A stretch of DNA of 64,000 nucleotides from assembly GCA_037042915.1 (NCBI GenBank), contig CM073197.1, positions 2,604,001-2,668,000 on the forward strand, written 5' to 3'. Under the pieces are notes generated by a model. That model was not told where the DNA came from and searched no databases. It was given only the letters and a program-made list of their open reading frames with translations. The stretch is from Auricularia sp. M13. Its lineage: Eukaryota > Basidiomycota > Agaricomycetes > Auriculariales > Auriculariaceae. Both the position numbers and the translations under genes were made by a program. This document shows positions 1-10,231 of this stretch, in pieces (position 1 is the stretch's first letter; the number at the start of each line of letters is the position of its first letter).

Positions 1-420
1 CACGAGTTATGTCTTGTCACTCCAACTCAGGGATCGCACCGACCTCCGGGGAATCTGTAGGCGGGACCTTGTCCTGTGTAGGATAGGGCGGGCCGTAGAA
101 GTTAATTCCCTTGACTAGCGGCCGCCGTCAGCGAGAGGACACAAACACGGAGTGTGAGAGGGGCTGAGGCGCGTACTATCGGGCAGCGGCGGCGCGCCAG
201 GGACGGCGGTGGGCACCGTTCCGGCGGCGAAGGTCGTGTACGGCTCCGCGGGGTCGCTCGTGTGCGCCTGGTCGATGGACGCGAGAGGGAGCGCCGTGGG
301 GTTCGTCGACGCCGGGTTCACGGCCACGCTGACCGCCGCGCGCGCCTTGAGCGCCGGCGTCGGCTCCGGGTGCGCGACGACAGCGACGGCGGCGGCGAGG
401 AGGACAGCGGTGGCTCGCAT
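1..420 (-). CDS. secreted protein, 5' part only (chitin-deacetylase-like N-terminus), runs off left edge
   Basis: The ATG at 420 opens a clear signal peptide (MRATAVLLAAAVAVVA) followed by an Ala/Pro/Thr-rich stretch. Exon 1 is 420-177. A 61-nt intron (176-115, GTACGC...CTAG) leads into exon 2, which reads IKGINFYGPPYPTQDKVPP and then TDSPEV. The block YPTxDKxPPTDSPEV resembles the region after the signal peptide in basidiomycete CE4 polysaccharide (chitin) deacetylases. That link is from memory of the family and the catalytic domain is not in view. The frame meets a stop at 19-17, but a donor-like GT just after the PEV codons suggests an intron that continues past base 1. It would act outside the cell, on wall chitin if the family call is right. 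A TATA-like CCTTTATC (minus sense) lies about 50 nt upstream of the ATG. Confidence 0.5.
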
Positions 421-2116
421 TTCTTTTTTTGTTGGGTGGGGGAACTGAAACTGAACTGGCGACTGATAAAGGAGCGAGAGACCAAGCCGGGCGGCACAGG
501 GGCGCCTGGCAGGCCCTGGACATGCCACCGGCCCTAGACCGCTTGCTTCTTGCAGCCGCGCGCTTGCCTCTTCACAACGCAAGCTTCGTCCAGCGCCGGA
601 TACTGCGCTCATAGCTGGCTGGCTGCTCGCCGCACGCTGCTCGCCGTCCGATATCGCCTGCCGGTCGCCCGCCGGAGCTATCGGCGTCGAGAACCCCTTG
701 CAAGGGCACAGCCTGCCGATCTCCCTGCAGATCATCCGGCAATCGTGCCGTCATCGAATTAGGATGATTGCTATTTCTGGCCCTGGGATACTCCGTTCTT
801 TCCCACAGCTTGGAATGCGGTGAACCTAGCTGAGTCAACCATACACCCGACGTCTATAACAAGAGATTCGCTCACAGTTGTACGCCAGCATGAGCCTGAA
901 ACTCGCTTCAAGTCAGAAATAGCAAATGGGCGCCCAGATGTGATCTTTTACCACTTCTCCGGCTCTGGCTGCCGCTAGCCTCATGCTACTCGGCCTCATA
1001 TATAGACGCGAGCGGTGCACAGAGTCAGCATGGAGGAGCACTTGAATCACTCCGGTGCCGGCGACTTCGCACAGCGTGAAGCAATGTGCATGAGCATGCT
1101 CTTGCCGAGAGCTATCGCCGGTAAGCCTGTGTGCTGCGCTGCGTTGGCAAGGTTTCCTCGAGGCCCAAACCGTGAGCTGGCTCAGGATGAGCTATAAACA
1201 CAGTTCCAAGTAGCGCTTGCAGCTGCTGCATGTTACGGATGGCTTGTAAGCGCCCGGATGCGACCGGTGCGGTACCTCTTTTGGAAGCTGGGGATTCCAG
1301 GTGAGCAGTACAAGTCTCCACGCTCTTACTTGTTCCCCAGCTCTCAGCCTGACCTGTGCTGTCCAATAATACAAACCACTGCGGATAACTAATTCTTGCC
1401 CCTTGCCAAAGATAACAAGCGGTGACGAGTGCATGTGCACTCGGCAAGCTCTGCGCCAATCTGATATCGGAGGTCCTTCCCTCGGCTTGAGATGTACGAT
1501 ATATATACAACACCTATCCGGCCTGTTCTCGACTCAGAATGCTGAAATTAGCTCTTCAGAAACCAAATCTGCATGATCTCTGGCAGTTTTTACTGTAGCT
1601 GGCCTCCCTTCGGCCAAGACGATGCACCGAAAGTCGCTCGTGGCAAAGCAGTCCGGCCGCCAGGATTGACACAGAGAGCCATTCCAGGCCACCAGAAAAT
1701 TCCAACATACAACCTTGCCCATGATGATTGGGGAAATCGCCCGCGAGAGCAGGTCGAAAGTCCCCAGCGTGCGCACTGCGCGATATGGTAAAGCATCGAG
1801 AGTCGCGACCGTGTAACTCTGAGAACAATGAACATGGCGAAGAAGCTTCGAGTCAGTGGCCCTCCGTGTCTGGCTGCGAGCTGAAAGCGCGGTCGCACAC
1901 ATCCCGGGTCCGACCACCCTGGAGCTCTCCGAGTCAGTGCCAGACGAACCGGTGTCGCACACTTTGCGAGCACGATCGTGAAACCCGGAAGCGACTCTCC
2001 GAGACTCACTTCCATCGCGACACTCGGAAAATGCACACCCGATCGCGGTCCGAGCAGCGTTCAAGTTTCGTCTCAGGCTGGCAGTGCACCTCCTCTTCGC
2101 AGCATAGACAGCTCGG
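421..2116. other. gene-free interval
   Basis: Open frames here, including a 239-codon one on the minus strand at 1534-2253, have no recognisable motif, no signal peptide and no splice-supported extension. The interval holds the upstream regions of the two flanking, divergently oriented secreted-protein genes. I see no tRNA and no clear repeat. Confidence 0.5.
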
Positions 2117-2123
2117 TATAAAG
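2117..2123 (+). promoter_or_regulatory. TATA box of the secreted Lys/Thr/Asp-rich protein gene
   Basis: TATAAAG lies 60 nt upstream of the ATG at 2177, a normal spacing for a fungal TATA promoter with a short 5' UTR. Confidence 0.5.
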
Positions 2124-2176
2124 GCCCATGGCGTTCGACCAGTGGCAGACATCGACCAGCACAAGCCGAATTCGCC

Positions 2177-3164
2177 ATGCGCTTCCTCGCCACCGCTGTC
2201 CTCGCTCTCTCTCTCGCTGCGACTGAGCTGAGTGTTCGCGCCTCGCCTGTCAATGCTGGTACGTTTCCCGCTATTCAGAGCTTCATGTTCTCTAAAAGCT
2301 GATTTTTTTGCTATAGAAAAAGCTTCGTCCAAGGCTGTGTCCACCAAATCCACGTCGACGGTGCATAAGACCACGGCGACGCCTACGCCGACCAAGAGCG
2401 CGGTCAAGTCGACGTCGACGAAGAAGCCGACGAGCACTGCATCCTCGGTAAAGGCTACGTCGACCAAGAAGTCCACGAGCACCTCCGTCAAGGCCACAAC
2501 GACGCACAAGCCCACTAGCAGCGTCAAGCCCACGACGACGACCAAGAAAAGCTCAAGCACCACTAAGAAGGCGACGAGCACGAGCACCAAGTCCACTGCC
2601 AAGCCGACGTCAACCAAGAAGACCACGAGCACTTCAGTCAAGTCTACGTCCACAAAGAAGTCGTCCAGCATGTCGACGAAGGCAGCTACGACGACCAAGT
2701 CCACTTCGACTGTGAAGAGCACGTCTACTTCGAAGACGACTCCCAAGTCTACCGCCGTGTCTACCACCACGCGCAAGACAACGTCTAGCCCTACGCCCAC
2801 TCCGACATCCACTGACGGTGATGATGACGACGAGGACGGTGATGATGGTGACGACGACGGCGAGGATGACGATGACAACGACGATGATAGCTCAGACGAC
2901 GGCGACGATGGCTCGGACGACGGTGACGACGGTTCTAACGACGACGATGGCTCAGACGACGGAGGCGACGATGGAGATGATAGCGGGGATGATTCTGGGG
3001 ATGATGGCGCGGACGATGGCTCAGATGATACTGGCTCAGTCGGTGCGGATGACGGTTCGGATGATGGCTCGAACGATGATGGGTCCGACGATTCAACTCC
3101 CGACGACGGCGCTGACGATGACTCTGATGATGGCGACGTCGACGACAATTCATCTGACGATTAA
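2177..3164 (+). CDS. secreted bipartite repeat protein: Lys/Ser/Thr-rich then Asp-rich
   Basis: Exons are 2177-2258 and 2317-3164, giving 309 aa; the 58-nt intron (2259-2316) follows the signal peptide region. Residues 1-22 form a signal peptide (MRFLATAVLALSLAA). Residues 30-210 are low-complexity repeats of the type STKK/TSTK/KATST, strongly basic. From about residue 213 the composition flips to almost pure Asp/Gly/Ser (DDGSDDGDD-like runs), strongly acidic, up to the stop. No Cys and no folded domain are visible. It is likely an extracellular, heavily O-mannosylated or wall-associated protein, inferred from the signal and the Ser/Thr content. I do not recognise a family. The opposite strand is open over almost the same span (3148-2006) only because of codon bias in the repeats. 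Confidence 0.7.
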
Positions 3165-3681
3165 GCACTTGAATTATCTTTTCTATTATCTTATTCCGGG
3201 CTGAATAGTTAAATTTTTATCACAATATTTACCGCGTAGACTATACTGTAATTCGTTCCTTCGCTCAATAATACGCTCGTTCACAATCATGCTCAGTAGC
3301 TCAGTCGGACTTCGTCTTCATCGTGAAGAAGCGCAATGAATTTGCTCCAGCTTCTCTTAATAGACGATGCAATCACACATTGTGGGAGCGCTTCTTGCGC
3401 TCCTGAACTCTTAGCAAATTTCTCATCTCGCCATTGCCTTCATGAGGAGGCAGCTATTCGGGGAGGTGGTCAACACGTCGTATGCGTCGTTGCGGAAAAT
3501 TCCCAGGGTGAAGCTCGGAGCAGATCCGGATTCCCGGGGTGGCTCTTTCGTCACTGGCTGTTCGCGCACATTCGCGCAAGATCCGAACGCCCACCTGGAG
3601 CTCAAAAATGAGGGGGCCCCTGACAGCCCAGCCAGCTCTCGATTCTGTCACGACCTGCACGACCCGTACGTTCTCCGCGCC
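3165..3681. other. gene-free interval
   Basis: An AT-richer 3' flank of the secreted protein gene (to about 3300) is followed by the upstream region of the transporter gene. Nothing coding could be supported. Confidence 0.4.
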
Positions 3682-5648
3682 ATGACTTCCGCCGGGCCCA
3701 TCGACGTCCCGTCCTCGCCTCGCAGCGATCTCAGCGGCGCCCTCGAGTCCTGTACGTCATGGGCAATCTCGACAGGCAGTATCCCGTGCTCATCGCCGCG
3801 ATAAGATTCGCGCTCGCAGTCGCTCGTCGCGTCCTCGCACATCGCAGAGGAGCACAGCGTCGGCTCGTATGCCTCGCTGGCCTCGCAAAATGACGAAGAA
3901 GCGTCCCTCGGTGGCCGCTCGCGCCCGTTCAACGACATTGACGATGATTATGAAGACAATATGCCCACGCCCACGCTCGAGCACCCGCAGACCCCGTTCG
4001 TCGCTGACCTGGCATGGGACGATGACCGACATGCTCTCGCGCCCACACCAACGTCGAGCTCGTCGACGCCGCGCGCATTCTCGCTGGCGCGGGGCCACCA
4101 CCCATCGCGCTCCGTCTCGACCGTGCGCGAGAAGACGCCGCTGCTAGAGGCGTCGAAAAAGTCGGCGGCGTACAACGCGACGGCGCCACAGCTCCAGCCG
4201 CCGCCGCCGCCGCCGCCGGTGCGCCGGCAGTCGTCCGCAAAATTCGTGCTGGAGACGGGCCAGAGCGTGGTGCGCAAGAGCACGTTCTCGCAGTCGCTCT
4301 TCAACTCGATGGCGATCCTGCTCGGCGTCGGCCTGCTCTCCGAGCCGCTCGCGTTTTCCTACGCCGGCTGGCTCGGCGGCACCGTCCTTATGGCCTTCTA
4401 TGGCTGGCTCACCTGCTACACGTGCGTCACTGCGTCCATATCTATGTAGGCGAGGAGCGGCAGTCTGACATGGTTTGAAACACTCGCAGCGCAAAAATTC
4501 TTGCACGCTTCATTCGTTCGGACTCGACGCTGCGCACATACACGGACATTGCGCGCAAGGCGTTCGGCCCTCGCGCGACGGGCTTTACAAGCGCGCTCTT
4601 CTTTCTCGAGCTCTTCACGCTCTCCGTCGTCCTCGTCACGCTCTTCGCCGACAGCCTGCACGAACTCGCGCCCGCCTACTCGGCCGACGCGTACAAGGTG
4701 CTCGCCTTCGTCATGTACGTCCCCACCCCATGCCCCCACAGAAATAATGAAGCTGACTTTCGTAATGCAGCCTCCTGCCGACGGTGTTCCTCCCGCTCGC
4801 GCTGCTGTCGTACGCGTCGCTCGTCGGCGTGACCTCGACGCTGTTCATCATCCTCGTCGTGCTTTATGACGGCCTCGCCAAGCGCGAGGCGCCGGGAAGC
4901 CTGTGGGACCCCGCGCCGACGCGCCTCGAGCCGCAGTCGCCGCTCAAGCTCAGCATGGCGTTCGGCCTGTTCATGGCCGGCTTCTCTGGCCACGCCGTCA
5001 TCCCCAGCCTCGCGCTCGACATGGACAAGCCCGAGGAGTTCGACCGCGTCATGAACATCGCTTTTGTGAGTCCCCAACTCCTTCACCTCCCTCCTTCCTC
5101 CCCATGCTGACAGCTTGTAGACCGTAACGACGCTGCTGTACACGCTGATGGGCGCCACGGGCTACCTGATGTTCGGCGACGCCGTCTCGCAGGAAATCAG
5201 CCAGGACCTGCTCCGCACGCCCGGCTTCGCCAGCGCGCTCAACACCTTCTGCGTCGCGCTGCTGGTGATCGTCCCGCTGACCAAGTTCGCGCTTAACTCG
5301 CGCCCGCTGAACATCACGCTCGAGCTGCTGCTCGGGCTCGACGGGCCGGACAACGCGCGCCCGGGGCCGGGCGGCGGCAAGCCGCCCGGCTGGACCGCCG
5401 CGGTGGTGCTCGAGCGCGCGGGCCTCGTCGCGGCCGTCGCGGCCGTCGCCGTGCTCGTGCCCGACTTCAGCGCGAGCATGGCGTTCCTCGGAAGCTTCTC
5501 CGCGTTCGTGCTGTGCGTCATCGGCCCCGTCTTGGCCAAGGCCGGCGTGGAGGGCCGCATTGGCGTCCTTGACTCTGTGTTGCTCGCCATCAGTATTGCT
5601 ATGGCCGCCGCGGGCACTGGGGCTGCTTTTTTCGCCGCGGCTGATTAG
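3682..5648 (+). CDS. vacuolar amino-acid transporter (Aa_trans/AVT1-like)
   Basis: Five exons: 3682-3751, 3806-4421, 4490-4714, 4771-5065, 5121-5648; 577 aa. The first intron (54 nt) removes an in-frame TAA, which fixes the 5' model. The first 190 or so residues are hydrophilic, Ser/Asp-rich and cytosolic, with a proline run (about P8). The block NSMAILLGVGLLSEPLAFSY starts the first membrane helix and is the hallmark of AVT1-type members of the amino acid/auxin permease family, followed by about 10 more helices ending in a hydrophobic C-terminus. AVT1 proteins use the vacuolar proton gradient to move neutral amino acids across the vacuolar membrane. The exact substrate is inferred. The Met at 3682 was chosen because it starts a typical acidic N-terminal tail; the frame is open further upstream but without sensible sequence. 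It converges with eIF3k. Confidence 0.85.
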
Positions 5649-5870
5649 ACATATAAAAGAAACTGTGTAGTGCAGTTTGATTCGATCTTCGCGCTCTTTC
5701 ATTTTTCTGTAGCAGGGTCTTGACTCTTGACGTGTATCGTTATTAGTACACTAGAGATAAAATACTTATACGGATCTGAAGGAATCAGTCCGCGTGAAGC
5801 AAAGAGGTAAATTGCAGAAGAGCGAGGACAAGGTGTAAATGTACGTGTAGGGTGCGGCGGGCGCTCATGA

Positions 5871-6837
5871 TCATGCATTGTAGGCGTGCGTGATGAGCTT
5901 TTGCAGTTCTGCGCGGAAATGGTGAGGTTCGTGTGAAGACGAAGGAGACAAGAATATGCGCACGGTTGAACTGGATGTTTTCGCGCACGACGCTCGCTTG
6001 TATCGTGTTGTCCGGGTTGGCGGGCACAGATACAACGCCGTTCTCCTGCGTCCAGCCGAGCTTGGCGACGTACGCGTCCAGCGCCTCGCCTGCACCGTCC
6101 TTCAGCACTAAACACACACACCGCGCAAGACGCACCCTGCAGGTTGAGGTAGCTGGCGAGGCGGTCGGCCGCTATGCGCCGGAAGGTCGCGCGGACGGCG
6201 CGGACGGCGACCTCGCGCACGGCGTCCTCGAACCCGACGAACTCGACGGTGAAGTTGTCGCGCAGCGGCGCGAGCGCGTCGCTCTGGTACGCCGCCCAGA
6301 ACGCCGGGAAGCGGCAGCGCAGGAGCAGCGACGAGAGGCGCTGCAGCTCGGGCAGCAGCGCCGGCAGCGGGTCCTCGGCGTCGTCGTCGGCGGGCTGCTC
6401 GGGCGGCGCGTCAGTGCCGTGCTGGGAAAGGACGCTAGCGCGACTGACCGCTGGTCGCTGGCCCAACAAAGCTACGCAGAGGTTGAAGTCCGGCAGCGGC
6501 GCGGCGCACAGCGCTTTGAGCAGGATGTTGATCGCGACGTCCGGGTTGTACAAATCCGGGTTGAACTGGTACCTTTTAAGGACACGCGTCAGTAAAGATA
6601 CGCGCAAACGGCATAAACTGTACAGTTTCAGGACGGCGAGGTTTGCAAAGCAGTCGTATTCGCGGTTGCGGATCTGGTGGTACAGGTAGTCCTCCAGCAC
6701 GCTGATATTCGACGGGTTGTAGCGGTCTGCATTCATCAGCGGCGAGATAGACTGGCGGCGCAGGGCTCACCGACGCCGGAGACGAGCGCATCTATGCCCT
6801 CTGGGCGCGTTGGCGGGTTGAGCGAGGCCGAAGACAT
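5871..6837 (-). CDS. EIF3K: eukaryotic translation initiation factor 3 subunit K
   Basis: Six exons on the minus strand: 6837-6771, 6726-6624, 6572-6449, 6394-6136, 6089-5964, 5908-5871; 238 aa against about 218 in human. Matching blocks are DRYNPSNISVLEDYL, then FANLAVLKLYQFNPDLYNPD, ILLKALCAAPLPDFNLCVAL, RCRFPAFWAAYQSDALAPLR, and a PCI/winged-helix part ending in VVRENIQFN. eIF3k is a peripheral subunit of the eIF3 complex on the 40S ribosome. Introns are 44-55 nt. Two (6448-6395 and part of 6135-6090) could be read through in frame; I spliced them because a CTGAC/TGCTGAA branch site is present and the result matches family spacing. Confidence 0.9.
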
Positions 6838-9213
6838 TTTGGCAGAACGGGGCAGTTGGCACTCCGATCGCGCACCCTTCCTTCGTGACCGTCACTCGCA
6901 ATGCCAGCTCCCACCTACAGTAAAATTGATCTCTGTGCTCCAAGCCGGCACTCTCAAGCTTCAAGCTTCCAAGCTTCAAGATTCGCTTCACGGTCGCTGT
7001 TGCATTACTAGTAACTTCCCGAGCGCAAGAGCTGAAACGCGCCCCAAAGCCGCAACATGACGAGGGCGGCTACCGCGTACAGTGTCCGCCGACGGCGCGG
7101 CACACCTTCCTGCTCCATGCTCGGGCAGGCCGGACAGAACACAGACACAGAACACAGAACGCAGAACAGAACAGAGTTCACGATCGCGCATGACACCCCC
7201 AGCCCCAAACACCCACACCAAAACAGGTCCGCGGCCTGCCAAACGCGGAGCTCCACATCCCGCAAACGGCGAGTTCGTACGGGGACAGCGTCGAGGATCG
7301 GATTCGCTGTCGCTGTCGCTGTCGAGTTCTGGAATCGGAAAGACTGAACGAGATCCACTTACAGTTAAACGGCGACCCTCCTGCTCCCGCTCCCGCTCAC
7401 GCTCACGCCCGGTCCGCCGACAGGTTTTCCTGGTTCTCGTCAGATCCACATTCCTCAGTCTTCTTGCCATTGGAATTCTCTGCGCTTGTTTCTTGACTGT
7501 TGGGTGCCGAGGCCGACTCTGACACTCTCACACGCAATTCACGTCCTCCAGCGGGAGCCCGATCGGCACTTTGGATTAAGAGGCAACGACGTCAGCGAAT
7601 GCTATTGGATATGACGAGCAAATACAGGACGACCCCCGGGCTGCGGTCACAGTATTGTAGGTACCGCTGAGCCTGACAGGCTCGGTCGATCGCGAATATT
7701 GGCCAACCCGCGGACGGAGCTCGCCCTGGTTGACAGCGGAGACCACTTTTTCCGTCTGCAGGCCTCCGCGGCGCTCGAGCAATTTTGACGTCAGATCTTC
7801 AATTTTGCGCTGTTTTTTTTCTAATGGCAGGCGACTCTCGGAACGGCGCACAACCGCAATAACGACATCGTACACGGCACCCCCTTCCTCCGTTCCGCCA
7901 TTGGCAACCTCATTCGCGCCGTCCAATATCGTGGTCGCAAGTTTGACGACCATCGCAGCCGAATACCAATGCTTACAACACAAGTGCCGAGGAAGGCGAC
8001 ACCAAGATGAAACCTGCGTGCTGCGACTGCCATGACTCGACCCACGCTCTGCTGCTCCTTATCACTCCTTGATGGCCAGGAGGGTACGGTCGGCCGCGAG
8101 CGTCCGGGCAGAGCCCTCGTTGTAATCACAGCTTCTTTCCTCGCAATGCAGCTGATCAACAGTGACACTGCAACACCTCCTCGAAACGCCTGGGATTTGC
8201 GGTGGCACTATAGACTTGATGGGGATGGTCGACGCCCGACTATGCACTACACACCTCGCTTACTGACACCCACCCCCTCGGCACGCCGGCACTGGCAGTG
8301 GCTCATGCAGGAACCGTTGAGCTGGTGCGAGCGAGCACGCGTTACCGCCGCGGGATAATACAAAAAGACGACCATCATGAATCCGAATCAACATGAGGCC
8401 CGTTGCAGCCAGTGCTAATGCGATAATGGTTGGTGCGTACGCGTGCTCGGTGCCTCGAGTTCGGGCAGCCAGCGCGTTTCATTTATTCCTCACACGGACA
8501 GGCTGCACGCTGAATGTCCTTTCCCACGGCGTCGCATTGTCCTTCCCCGCATGACGTGAGCGCGAGCCTCGCATCGGATCGCAATTTGCATTGCAGACTG
8601 CACCGTGCTGCGGTGCCGAAGTATCCCGCCAGGATGATCATGATCACGTCGGGTATGGGCGACGCCATACTGTTTGTGGGCCGACTTTGCCGTTTGCGAA
8701 GTCTAGGCCTGTGGATTATGATATGAGATGTAACAGTACCTAGATGTTTATGCTAATGGTGGATGAGTACGGAAGGAACTGCCCTGGAATAGTCGTTGCT
8801 GGCCGTCGTCGGGTGCATTTATCAGTCGGCTAGATGTCAGCTAATCAGGGCCCTGGCTCATGTCGCTCTTCCAGTGGAGCATCGACATTGCTGGCAGGCG
8901 TCAGTATGTCTAGCAGGCCAAAAGTCTAAAAGGGGCATTGACGGGTCCTAAAGCGGTAGGGGACCATGTCAGGAAGGGATTATCCGGAGGCATGCAGTGA
9001 GGACCCCAGGCGTGCCGGTGACACGGGGGGTTCATTTCGGCTAGACGCGAGGATTCTCCCACGGTTCGGGGGTGTGACGGGGTTGTTCGGCGATGATCCC
9101 GCGATTGAATGGGGATCAGTCGGATCGAGCAGATAAACTACTAAATTATTTTACCTGCTGTTCGAACTCGAACCGTCGGCTAGCGAATCGGTCACTTGCT
9201 TCTCTTGTTACTG
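6838..9213. other. long gene-free interval
   Basis: No gene could be supported in 2.4 kb. Short tandem runs occur: AAGCTTC repeats near 6950-6985, ACAGA-type repeats near 7138-7172 and TCGCTG repeats near 7302-7324. Minus-strand frames at 7576-7983 (135 codons, with a charged KKQRKIEDLTSKLLERR helix) and 7008-7118 (36 codons ending in a hydrophobic stretch) are the only ones with any coding look, and neither has an independent sign. The interval carries the upstream regions of eIF3k and of the zinc-finger gene. Confidence 0.4.
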
Positions 9214-9220
9214 TATAAAT
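9214..9220 (+). promoter_or_regulatory. TATA box of the C2H2 gene
   Basis: TATAAAT lies 53 nt upstream of the ATG at 9267, which itself sits in a strong CCACCATGG context. Confidence 0.55.
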
Positions 9221-9266
9221 CCCTTCGCGCCATGCCCCGTCGCAGCTGCACCCCCCGACTCCCACC

Positions 9267-10231
9267 ATGGCCGCCTTCTTCGACGACTACGCCCCCTACG
9301 CGCCCGCGCCCGTGCCCGTGCCCGCCTTCCCGCACCCGCAGCACGACGAGCACGCCTGGGCCGCCGCCGCGCCACTCGACCTCGCGACCCTGCCCCAGTA
9401 CCAGCACCAGCACCAGCACCTGACCGTCTACGAGCCCCTGCCGCCGTGCACGGGACCATGCTGCGTCGCGCCCGCACCCGCGCCACCGGTGCCGTCGGTG
9501 CCCGTGTACAACGTCTCATACTCTCTGGCGGGCGCCCTGACGCCCATCGACGCGCCACGGCCGTCGCTGCCCCCGCCCCTGGCTTCGCCGACGACCTGGG
9601 CGGCCTCGGGCGCGGCATGTTACTCGCCGGACGTGCCCTCGTCACATGAGGAATATTTCTACGAGCCGGAGTCGTCGACGAGCAGCAGCAGCTGCTCGCT
9701 GTCGCCGTCCCCGCCACCCATGCATATGCCGTTCGCTGCGGTCAAGCAGGAGGAGCTGCCGCACGCCCCGCTGTCGCTCTCCGCGCCCGACTCCTCATTG
9801 CGCAAGGGCCGCCCGCGCCGCGACAAGACGCGCGGCGGGAGTCTCATCGTCACCGTACGTTGCATCGCGTCGCATCCTCGCGCATTCACAGCGTCTCATC
9901 TGAATCGCAGGGCGACCAGCAGTATGTGTGCGACATCTGCGGCACATCGTTCATCCGCAAGCACGACGGCGAGCGGCACCGGCGCTCGCACACGGGCGAG
10001 CGCCCGTTCCCGTGCCACGGCGGCTGCGGCAAGGCCTTCCGCCGCGCGGACGCGCGCAGCCGCCACTGGGGCGTGTACCGCGAGTGCGAGTGGCGGCACA
10101 CGCTCTTCCTCGAGGGCACGCCCGAGGGCGCCCGCCGCGAGCGTCGCCTGCTCAAGCGCGCAAAGCGCGCAGAGCTCGTGCTCCAGGGCGTCGCGCGCCC
10201 CTTGATCGAGCGCATCCTCAAAAAGATGTGA
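9267..10231 (+). CDS. C2H2/C2HC zinc-finger transcription regulator
   Basis: Two exons, 9267-9854 and 9911-10231, with a 56-nt phase-0 intron; 302 aa. The first 185 residues are Pro/Ala/Ser-rich with His-Gln repeats (QYQHQHQH), like an activation domain, then a basic block [11 protein letters not shown]. Exon 2 encodes two zinc fingers. The first is canonical, CDIC...H-X3-H (C-X2-C-X12-H-X3-H), joined by the consensus linker TGERPF. The second is C-X4-C-X12-H-X6-C, so a Cys replaces the last His. An Arg/Lys-rich C-terminus ([19 protein letters not shown]) follows. This is probably a nuclear DNA-binding protein; target genes cannot be told from sequence. It stands alone between two long gene-free intervals. 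Confidence 0.8.

Noticed and set aside
1534-2253. 239-codon minus-strand frame
   Set aside because: Random-looking composition, and it overlaps the promoter and signal-peptide exon of the secreted protein gene.
2006-3148. 380-codon minus-strand frame opposite the secreted protein
   Set aside because: It is the complement of the Lys/Thr and Asp codon repeats (reads as Ser/Pro and Val/Leu runs) with no start context or splice support; the plus strand has a signal peptide, intron and TATA.
6988-7470. 160-codon minus-strand frame with an Arg/Glu repeat
   Set aside because: The Arg/Glu part derives from a short simple repeat (CGCTCC/CGCTCA); there is no other coding evidence.
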